Shown here: in pieces, positions 56,826 to 64,000 of the stretch | How the letters are laid out: the number at the start of each line of letters is the position of its first letter | Numbering within the stretch: position 1 is the stretch's first letter | DNA from: Streptomyces sp. NBC_00250 | GTDB lineage: Bacteria > Actinomycetota > Actinomycetes > Streptomycetales > Streptomycetaceae | DNA: 64,000 nt | Reading direction: 5' to 3' | Assembly: GCF_036192275.1 (NCBI RefSeq) | Contig: NZ_CP108088.1 | Coordinates: forward strand, 558,001-622,000 | The notes under the pieces: generated by a model | Told to the model about the DNA's origin: nothing | Database searches by the model: none | The model's input: the letters and a program-made list of their open reading frames with translations, nothing else | Program-made: the position numbers and the translations under genes

Positions 56826-59800
56826 GTGAATGCCATTGCGCGTACCCCACTGACGGCATATCAGCGTGACGTGTGGGCGGCCAACGCCAATTTCCCGGAA
56901 AACCCCCAGTTCAACTGCCAGATCTACGACAGCTTCCAGGGCTCCGCCGACCTCGGCCTACTGGCGGACTGCCTGCACCGGGCGGCCGAGGCGTCCGACG
57001 CGTTCCGGCTGCGTTTCGGCGAGGTGGAGGGCACGCCCCACCAGTGGCTCGCCGACGTGCCGGAGGTCCGCACGGTCGATCTGAGCGCCGAGCCCGATCC
57101 GGCGGCGGCCTGTCGCCGATGGATACGCGACTCCTTCGACCGGCCCTTCGATCTGCGCGGGGGACGGACGTCCGAACTGACCCTCCTCGTGGAGTCCGGT
57201 TCCGTCGTCCACGCGCACGTCAAGGCCCACCACATCGTCGCCGACGCCTGGGGCCTCAACCTGTTCATGACACGGGTCCGTGCCGACTACGAGCACGTCC
57301 TGCGCACCGGTGCACCGCTCACGGCCGAAGCCCCGCAGTACGTCGACTTCGTGCGCACCGAGGGCGACTACCGCGCCTCGCGGGAGCACGAGGCGGACCG
57401 GGACTTCTTCCGCGCGTCCATGGCGGGCGTCGTCCCCGAGTTCTTCCCCCGCAAGGAGGCCAGCGGCGCCCGGCGCAGCGCCCGCCACAGCTTCGTCGTC
57501 GAGCGGGCCCTGGTGAACCGGATCCGCGAGCGCGGCGAGTCGGTCTTCGCCTTCGTCTCGGCCGCCTTCTCCGTCTACCTCTCCCGCGTGCTGCGCACCG
57601 AGGAGATCGTGCTCGGCGTCCCGCTGCTCAACCGGCCCACCGACGAACAGCGGCGGACGGTCGGTCACTTCGCCAACACCCTGCCGCTGCTCGCACGTCC
57701 GTCGGGCGACAAGACCATGGGCGAGCTCGTGGCGGAGATCCGGGGCGCCACCCGCGCCCTCAAGCCGCACGAGCGGCTGGCCCTGGGCGACGTGCTGCGG
57801 GACGTCTCCCTGCACAGCAGCGACGGGCCACGCCGCCTGTTCGACGTGACCATCGCCCACCTGCGCTGGCCGCGGCAGCTGGAGCTCCCCGGCCTGTCCT
57901 ACGGGACCGTGGTGCAGGCCCGTGCCCACGACACGGACGCGCTGGCGGTCGTCGTCAACGAGCTCGACGACGTCGGCGACCTCCTCGTCGACGTGGACTA
58001 CGGCTGCGACGTCTTCGACGAGGACTTCCCCGTCGAGGCGGTGGGCCGCCATCTCAAGGCCCTCATCGAGCGCACCCTCGACGACCCGGACCTGCCGCTC
58101 GCCGGGATCTCCATGCTGGCCGCCGACGAGCGGGCCGCGCTGGTGGACGGCTGCAACAAGACGGCCGTGGAGTACGCCGCGGACCGGACGCTGCACGGGC
58201 TGTTCGAGGAGCAGGTCGCCCGTACCCCGGACCGCACGGCCGTCGTCGACGACGCCACCGGGGAATCGTTCACGTTCGCCGCGCTCGACGAGCGGGCCAA
58301 CCGCATCGCGCGGGTGCTGCGGGAGCGGGGGGTGCGACCCGGTGACCGCGTCGCGGTGCTGATGGACCGCTGCCTGGCCATGCCGGCCGCCGTCCTCGGC
58401 GTACTGAAGTCGGGCGGTGCCTATACGCCGGTGGCCCCGGACTACCCGGCGGAGCGGATCCGGTTCCTCATCGAGGACTCGGGCGCCAAGGCCGTCCTGG
58501 TGGCGGGCGGCGGCGAAGCCCACGGGCCGGCCGGCGGCGGGGTGCCCGTCCTGGACGTGGAGGAGCTGCCGCAGGCCTCCGGCGCACCCCTGGAGCCGGC
58601 CGCCGGCCCGCGCGACCCCGCCTACGTCATCTACACCTCGGGTTCCACGGGGAAGCCCAAGGGGGTGGTCGTCGAGCACCGTTCGGTGATCAACCGTCTG
58701 GCGTGGATGCAGAGCCGCTACCCCGTCGGCGAGGGCGACGTCCTGCTGCAGAAGACGCCGATCTCCTTCGACGTCTCGGTGTGGGAGCTGTTCTGGTGGG
58801 CCGTCGAGGGTGCCTCCCTCGCCCTGCTGCCGCCGGGCGGCGAGAAGGACCCCCGGGAGATCCTGCGTACGATCGCCCGCCGCCGGGTCGGCGTCGTCCA
58901 CTTCGTGCCGTCGATGTTCGCCGGCTTCCTGGACCTCCTGGAGGACGCCCCCGGGCTGGTCGACGACGCCCGGTCGCTGCACCACGTCTTCTGCAGCGGC
59001 GAGGCGCTCCCGCCCGCCCTGGTGGACCGATTCAACCGGGTCTTCGCCGGGCGGGCGGCACCCCGGCTCGTCAACCTGTACGGGCCGACCGAGGCCACCG
59101 TCGACGTCTCGTTCTTCGACTGCCCCGCCGACCCCGCACGGCCGGTGGGCCGCGTGCCGATCGGCCGGCCCATCGACAACATCCGTCTGTACGTGCTGGA
59201 CGAGGACGGCGGCCCGCAGCCGGTCGGCGCGCCCGGCGAGCTGTGCATCGCGGGTGTCGGCGTGGCCCGCGGCTATCTGAACCGGCCGGAGCTGACCCGG
59301 GAGAAGTTCGCCGACGACCCGTTCGTACCCGGCGGCCGCATGTACCGCACCGGCGACCTCGTGCGCCGCCTGGCGGACGGGGACATCGAGTACCTGGGCC
59401 GGATCGACGGACAGGTGAAGATCCGCGGCAACCGCGTCGAACTCGGCGAGGTGCAGGACCGCCTGGCGACCTGCCCCGGCGTCCGGACCGCGGCCGTCAC
59501 CGACCACCGGTCGGCCGACCGAGGCACCTACCTCGTCGGCTACTACACCGCAGACGAGGAACTGGACGCGGCGGTGCTGCGCGGTCATCTGGCCGCCGCC
59601 CTCCCCGGGTACATGATCCCGGCCCACTTCCAGCGGCTGGACGAGCTCCCGCTGACCCCGAACGGCAAGACCGACCGTCGCAGGCTCCCGGCGCCCGAGC
59701 TGTCCGCGACCGGTGACGAGGCACCGCGCGACGAGGTCGAGGCGGCACTGGCCGCCATCTGGTCCGAGGTGCTGGGCGTGGAGCGGGTGGGGGTGCACCA

Positions 59801-62800
59801 GAACTACTACGCCCTGGGCGGCGACTCCATCCTCATGCTGCGCATCCGCGCCCTGGCGGAGAAGCAGGGCATCCGCTTCGCCCTGGCCGACCTGGTGCTC
59901 AACCCCACCGTGGCCGGTCTCGCCGGACGGGTGCGCACCTCCGCCGCCCCGGCGGACGCGGCGGAGCCGGCGCCCTTCGCCCTCGTGCCGACCGTCGACC
60001 GGGCCCGGCTGACCGGCCTGGCCGACGCCTACCCCGCGACCCGCCTCCAGCTCGGCCTGCTCTACCACAGCCGCGAGCACGAGAACTCGGCCGTCTACCA
60101 CGACGTCTTCCACTACTCGCTCCGGCTGCCGTGGGACGAGCAGGCGCTGCGCACGGCGTTCGCCCGGCTCACGGTGCGGCACCCGGTGCTGCGCTCCGGC
60201 TTCTCGCTGGCCGGCTTCTCCGAACCCCTGCAGACCGTCCGCCCGCAGGTCGACGGCGGGCTGGAGGTCGTCGACCTGCGCGAGGCCGGTGCCGGAGAGG
60301 CCGAGGCCGTCATCGGGGCGCACATCGAGGAACGCCGCCACCACGCCTATGACTTCGACAACCCGCCGCTCTATCTCTTCCGCGCCCACGCCCTGCGGGA
60401 CTCGGTGGAGCTCGTCCTCAGCTTCCACCACGCGATCCTCGACGGCTGGAGCGTGGCGACCCTGGTCCGGGAGCTGCTGCAGGACTACCTGCACGAGACC
60501 GGGCAGGACGTGGAGCCCGTCGCGGACGGCCCGCTGCCGTCCGCCGCGCACTATGTGCTCGACGAGCGGCGTGCCCTGGCCTCCGAGGCCGGACGGGCTT
60601 TCTGGCGGCACAAGCTCGCCGGGGCGGAGCCCGTACAGTTCGACGGCTTCCGGCCGTACGAGGCGCCGGGCTCCGAGGGCGTCTTCGCGCACCGGGTGGA
60701 GCTCCCCGACGGTCTCGGGGAGGCGCTGCGCCGCTTCACCCGGGAGCGGTCCGTTCCCATCAAGTCCGTGCTGTTCGCCGCGCACTGCCTGCTGCTGCGG
60801 CTGTTCGGCGGCACCGACGACGTGGTCACCGGCCTCGTCATGCACGGGCGGCCGGAGCTCGCCGGTGCCGAGCGCGTCACGGGCCTGTTCCTCGGTACGA
60901 CGCCCATCCGCATCGGTCCGGGCCACCGCAGCTGGCTGGACGTGGTGCGCGAGGCCCATCTGCAGGAGCAGGAGGCGCACCCGCACCGCCACTACCCCCT
61001 GAGCGCCGTCCAGGAGGACCTCGGCGGCGACACCGTGATCGAGTCGGCCTTCAACTACGTCAACCCGCGTGTCCTCAGCGAGCTGCTGCAGAACACCGGT
61101 GTGGAGCTGACGGACTTCCGCACCTACGAGGAGACGAACTTCAAGCTCCTGGTCAACGCGGTCGTCGACCCGGCCGACAAGCGGATCTGGCTGCGCATGG
61201 ACCACGACGGCCGCGTCTTCACCCGGTCGCAGGCCGACCGGTTCGGCCGTGTCTACCTGGATCTGCTGCGCCGGATCGTCGAACGGCCCGACGAGCCCGT
61301 CGGTTTCGGTTTCCTCGCCCCGGCGGTCGCCCCAGCGCCCCGTACGGAGCTGCCCGCCCTGGTCACCGACCGTTTCGACGAGCGGGTCGCCGCGACACCG
61401 GACGCGATCGCCGTGGCCTTCGAGGACCAGCGGTGGACGTACCGGCGGCTGGGCGAGGCCGCCGACCGGGTGGCCCGCAGGCTGGTGCGGCTGGGTGCGG
61501 GCGCCGGTTCCCACATCGGCCTGGCGATGGACCGCTCCCCCGAGGTCGTGGCGGCGCTGCTGGGCATCGCCAAGGCCGGCGCGGCCTGCGTGCCCATGGA
61601 CGTGACGTACCCGCCGGACCGGCTCGCGCTGATGGTCGATCGCGCGGATCCCTTCCGGGTGCTCGCTCCCGAGCGTCACGCCGCTCTGTTCCCCGGCGCC
61701 CGAGTGCTTCCGCTGGACGAGGCGCTCGCGGCGGACGACGGCCCGGAACCGGTGGCGCTGCCCACCGTCACCGGGGAGACGACCGCGTACATCCTCTTCA
61801 CCTCCGGGTCGACCGGTGAGCCCAAGGGCGTCGTGCTGCCGCACCGGACGCTGGCCAACTACATGGAGTGGCAGATTCCCGCCGCGAGCGGGGCGGCCGG
61901 TGGCAAGACGCTGCAGTTCGCACCGCTGAGCTTCGACGTCTCCTTCCAGGAGATCTTCTCGACGCTGTGCGGCGGCGGCACGCTCCAGCTGGTCCGCGAG
62001 GACGAGCGGCGGGACATGCCCGCACTGCTGCGACTCCTCGACCGGGAGGCGGTCGAGCGGGTCTTCCTGCCGTACGTCGCGCTGCAGCAACTCGCCGAGG
62101 CCTCCGAGGCCCTCGGCATCCGCCCGGCCGCGCTGCGCGTGATCATCTCCTCCGGTGAGCAGCTGCGCGTCACCGACGAGATCCGCCGCTTCTGCGCCGC
62201 GGTGCCGGGAACGGTGCTGGAGAACCAGTACGGCCCCACCGAGACCCACCTCCTCACCAGCTTCACCATGTCCGGTGACCCGGCGGAGTTCCCGGCACTG
62301 CCGCCCATCGGCAGGCCCCTGGACGGCATCGACCTGTACGTGCTCGACGCCGACATGCGGCCCGTACCGCCCGGCGCGAAGGGCATCATCCACATCGGCG
62401 GCGTCTGCCTGGCCCACGGCTACCTGGGGCGGCCCGACCTCACCGACGAGCGCTTCGTCCCCCATCCCTTCGGGGAGCCCGGCGAACGCCTCTACCGCAC
62501 GGGCGACCTGGCCCGCCTCCTGCCGGGCGGCGACCTCGTCTGGCTCGGCCGGGAGGACTCCCAGGTCAAGGTGCGCGGCTTCCGCGTCGAACTCGCCGAG
62601 GTGGAACTGGCACTGACCAAGCTGGCCGACGAGTACCCCGGTGTCCGCGAGGTCGCGGTCGTGGCCCGCCACCGTGACGGCGCCGACGCCTTCCTCGCGG
62701 CCTTCCTCGTCGGCGAGGTGGGCGCGGCACCGGTCGAGGACCTCAGGGCGCGGCTGCGCGGGCTCCTGCCCGACTACATGGTGCCCTCGCACTTCGAGTG

Positions 62801-64000
62801 GCTGCCCGCGCTGCCGCTGACCCCCAGCGGGAAGCGGGACGACGCACGGCTGCGCCGCACGGCCCTGGCCTCCCGGGTGAGCGCCGACCGGGTGGCGCCG
62901 CGCGACGCCCAGGAACGCGCGCTGGCCGGAGTGCTGGCCGAGCTCCTGCAGGTGCCGGAGGTCGGGGTGCACGACGACTTCTTCGCGCTCGGCGGCACCT
63001 CGCTGACGGCGATGCGGCTCGTGGTGACGATCGAGAAGCTCTTCGGGGTCAACGTCCCGCTGTCGGCGCTCATCGGCACCCCCACCGTCGCCGGGCTCGC
63101 CGAGCGGCTGCGGGAGCGGGAGGCGGGCGTGGCCTACGACCCGGTCGTCCCGATCCGGACGACGGGCAGCCGCCCGCCGATGTTCCTCGTCCACCCGCTG
63201 GGCGGCAACGTGCTCTGCTACCTGGGCCTGGCCAAGCACCTGCCCGAGGACCAGCCGGTGTACGCGCTGCAGGCCGCCGGCACCCACCCGGGCGTCGAAC
63301 CGTCCGACTCCATACCCGAGATCGCCGCCCGCTACCTGGAGGCCGTCCGGCGGGCACGGCCCGACGGCCCGTACGTCATCGGCGGCTGGTCGTTCGGCGG
63401 CTTCATCGCGTTCGAGATGGCCCGGCAGCTGCGCCGTACCCATCCCGAGGACGTCGCCTCGCTGATCCTCATCGACCCGATCGCGGTCGCCCCCGGGGAC
63501 CGGCCGAGCATCGCCGACGGCTCCCTCCTGGAGTGGTTCTTCTGGGAACTGCTGTGGATGGAGCGCGGTGGGCAGACCCCGCTGGAGGCCATCCCCGAGG
63601 GCCTCGACGCCGACGGCAAGTTCGGCTTCGTCGTGGAGCGCGCCACGGCGGCGGGCATCCTGCCGGCGGAGGGGTCGCAGAGCGCGGTGCGCCGCCTCTT
63701 CGCGATGTTCAAGGCGCACTGGCACGCGCTGCTGACCTACCGGCCCGAGCGGGCCGACGAGGACCTCGTGCTGCTGCGGGCCGACGCTCCCCTGCCCAAG
63801 GTGCTCGAACCGATGCACGGTGCGGCCAGCAGCCTCCACGAGGACCCGTCGAACGGCTGGCGGGAGATGACCACCGGCCGGGTCGAGGTGGTCGACGTGC
63901 CCGGCGACCACTTGGTGCTTCTGGAGGAGCCGCACGTCGCCGTCGTCGCCGAGCATGTGGCACGGGCCGCTGAACGCCCCTTCCGGGAGGGAACTTCGGG
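56826..64000 (+). CDS. Two-module NRPS, C-A(Ser)-T-C-A-T-TE, partial at right edge
   Basis: At least 2,391 residues in one uninterrupted frame. C1 (about 5-440) has HHIVADA (H135, H136, D140), with Ala where HHxxxDG has Gly. A1 (about 456-950) has YTSGSTGKPKG and the specificity code D-V-W-H-F-S-L-V-D-K, the same as EntF, so L-serine. T1 carries S1001 (LGGDSI). C2 (about 1068-1500) has HHAILDG (H1201/H1202/D1206). A2 (about 1513-2005) reads D-V-Q-F-I-S-Q-L-L-K: DVQ is proline-like, the rest unassigned. T2 has S2059 (LGGTSL). The TE (about 2110 on) has GWSFGG (S2189) and GDH (H2362). GTG with GAGGGG 9 nt upstream. The C-terminus is probably within a few residues of the edge. Confidence 0.93.
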   Translation, partial: MNAIARTPLTAYQRDVWAANANFPENPQFNCQIYDSFQGSADLGLLADCLHRAAEASDAFRLRFGEVEGTPHQWLADVPEVRTVDLSAEPDPAAACRRWIRDSFDRPFDLRGGRTSELTLLVESGSVVHAHVKAHHIVADAWGLNLFMTRVRADYEHVLRTGAPLTAEAPQYVDFVRTEGDYRASREHEADRDFFRASMAGVVPEFFPRKEASGARRSARHSFVVERALVNRIRERGESVFAFVSAAFSVYLSRVLRTEEIVLGVPLLNRPTDEQRRTVGHFANTLPLLARPSGDKTMGELVAEIRGATRALKPHERLALGDVLRDVSLHSSDGPRRLFDVTIAHLRWPRQLELPGLSYGTVVQARAHDTDALAVVVNELDDVGDLLVDVDYGCDVFDEDFPVEAVGRHLKALIERTLDDPDLPLAGISMLAADERAALVDGCNKTAVEYAADRTLHGLFEEQVARTPDRTAVVDDATGESFTFAALDERANRIARVLRERGVRPGDRVAVLMDRCLAMPAAVLGVLKSGGAYTPVAPDYPAERIRFLIEDSGAKAVLVAGGGEAHGPAGGGVPVLDVEELPQASGAPLEPAAGPRDPAYVIYTSGSTGKPKGVVVEHRSVINRLAWMQSRYPVGEGDVLLQKTPISFDVSVWELFWWAVEGASLALLPPGGEKDPREILRTIARRRVGVVHFVPSMFAGFLDLLEDAPGLVDDARSLHHVFCSGEALPPALVDRFNRVFAGRAAPRLVNLYGPTEATVDVSFFDCPADPARPVGRVPIGRPIDNIRLYVLDEDGGPQPVGAPGELCIAGVGVARGYLNRPELTREKFADDPFVPGGRMYRTGDLVRRLADGDIEYLGRIDGQVKIRGNRVELGEVQDRLATCPGVRTAAVTDHRSADRGTYLVGYYTADEELDAAVLRGHLAAALPGYMIPAHFQRLDELPLTPNGKTDRRRLPAPELSATGDEAPRDEVEAALAAIWSEVLGVERVGVHQNYYALGGDSILMLRIRALAEKQGIRFALADLVLNPTVAGLAGRVRTSAAPADAAEPAPFALVPTVDRARLTGLADAYPATRLQLGLLYHSREHENSAVYHDVFHYSLRLPWDEQALRTAFARLTVRHPVLRSGFSLAGFSEPLQTVRPQVDGGLEVVDLREAGAGEAEAVIGAHIEERRHHAYDFDNPPLYLFRAHALRDSVELVLSFHHAILDGWSVATLVRELLQDYLHETGQDVEPVADGPLPSAAHYVLDERRALASEAGRAFWRHKLAGAEPVQFDGFRPYEAPGSEGVFAHRVELPDGLGEALRRFTRERSVPIKSVLFAAHCLLLRLFGGTDDVVTGLVMHGRPELAGAERVTGLFLGTTPIRIGPGHRSWLDVVREAHLQEQEAHPHRHYPLSAVQEDLGGDTVIESAFNYVNPRVLSELLQNTGVELTDFRTYEETNFKLLVNAVVDPADKRIWLRMDHDGRVFTRSQADRFGRVYLDLLRRIVERPDEPVGFGFLAPAVAPAPRTELPALVTDRFDERVAATPDAIAVAFEDQRWTYRRLGEAADRVARRLVRLGAGAGSHIGLAMDRSPEVVAALLGIAKAGAACVPMDVTYPPDRLALMVDRADPFRVLAPERHAALFPGARVLPLDEALAADDGPEPVALPTVTGETTAYILFTSGSTGEPKGVVLPHRTLANYMEWQIPAASGAAGGKTLQFAPLSFDVSFQEIFSTLCGGGTLQLVREDERRDMPALLRLLDREAVERVFLPYVALQQLAEASEALGIRPAALRVIISSGEQLRVTDEIRRFCAAVPGTVLENQYGPTETHLLTSFTMSGDPAEFPALPPIGRPLDGIDLYVLDADMRPVPPGAKGIIHIGGVCLAHGYLGRPDLTDERFVPHPFGEPGERLYRTGDLARLLPGGDLVWLGREDSQVKVRGFRVELAEVELALTKLADEYPGVREVAVVARHRDGADAFLAAFLVGEVGAAPVEDLRARLRGLLPDYMVPSHFEWLPALPLTPSGKRDDARLRRTALASRVSADRVAPRDAQERALAGVLAELLQVPEVGVHDDFFALGGTSLTAMRLVVTIEKLFGVNVPLSALIGTPTVAGLAERLREREAGVAYDPVVPIRTTGSRPPMFLVHPLGGNVLCYLGLAKHLPEDQPVYALQAAGTHPGVEPSDSIPEIAARYLEAVRRARPDGPYVIGGWSFGGFIAFEMARQLRRTHPEDVASLILIDPIAVAPGDRPSIADGSLLEWFFWELLWMERGGQTPLEAIPEGLDADGKFGFVVERATAAGILPAEGSQSAVRRLFAMFKAHWHALLTYRPERADEDLVLLRADAPLPKVLEPMHGAASSLHEDPSNGWREMTTGRVEVVDVPGDHLVLLEEPHVAVVAEHVARAAERPFREGTS

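Noticed and set aside
56958..63956. A 2,332-codon open frame antisense to the NRPS gene
   Set aside because: Long antisense frames are expected opposite GC-rich coding DNA. The plus strand shows all NRPS motifs; the antisense product has no family features.
1..64000. CRISPR arrays, tRNA/rRNA genes, insertion sequences, phage att sites
   Set aside because: I looked for direct repeats with unique spacers, cloverleaf elements, transposase-like proteins and terminal inverted repeats and saw none. The tandem arrays found are short and lack spacers.

Overview
The DNA is very GC-rich, uses many GTG and TTG starts, has GC-saturated third codon positions and almost no TTA codons, and carries families typical of actinomycetes (MarR/TetR/GlxA regulators, Tat-exported enzymes, a modular NRPS). 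A Streptomyces or close relative is the most likely source. No rRNA, tRNA, CRISPR array, transposase or phage gene was found, so this looks like a stretch of accessory and specialised-metabolism chromosome.

Region A (1-11 kb) is a catabolic island. A nine-gene leftward operon runs from an aldehyde dehydrogenase to a flavin/iron-sulfur oxygenase reductase cut by the left edge. It also holds a type I extradiol dioxygenase, an aspartate-dehydrogenase-like protein, an alpha/beta hydrolase, a cupin, two SDRs and a ThDP-dependent enzyme. It is divergent from an MFS transporter followed by a MarR regulator. The divergent control region has two near-identical 17-bp operator-like sites 115 bp apart. 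Ring cleavage of an aromatic or heteroaromatic acid is the likely role, but the substrate is unknown.

Region B (11-13.8 kb) has an AlkB-type dioxygenase, a carboxylesterase and DoxX, and a MarR repressor divergent from doxX over a pair of TTCAAATTTGAA-type operators.

Region C (13.8-42.3 kb) is a 21-gene exopolysaccharide locus, all on the plus strand and mostly translationally coupled. It contains a priming glycosylphosphotransferase, an AlgD-type GDP-mannose dehydrogenase, three glycosyltransferases, two Wzz-like co-polymerases with degenerate ATPase tails, Wzy- and Wzx-like proteins, AsnB, an ADH-Gfo/Idh fusion, a heparinase II/III-type protein, a beta-helix lipoprotein and a pyruvyltransferase. 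A five-gene module for a modified (C-methylated?) sugar is embedded in it. Three TTA codons (in the priming enzyme, the GDP-mannose dehydrogenase and the heparinase-like gene) are the only ones I found in called genes, which suggests bldA-dependent, developmentally timed synthesis. A long, hairpin-rich leader precedes the locus.

Region D (42.3-53.8 kb) is a mixed set: PAP2 phosphatase, secreted hydrolase, erythromycin-esterase-like protein, lysyl oxidase with a His-rich linker, a GlxA-type regulator, a dienelactone-hydrolase-like protein, and a TetR gene preceding an alkyl-sulfatase whose promoter contains a perfect 21-bp palindrome.

Region E (53.8-64 kb) is the start of an NRPS cluster: a FAD monooxygenase and an O-methyltransferase on the minus strand, and a two-module C-A-T-C-A-T-TE NRPS on the plus strand running off the right edge. 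A1 has the serine code; A2 has a partly proline-like, unassigned code. Together with the monooxygenase this resembles bacterial pyrrolizidine-alkaloid systems. A 47-codon thioesterase C-terminal relic overlaps the monooxygenase start and suggests that an ancestral NRPS-monooxygenase operon was rearranged.
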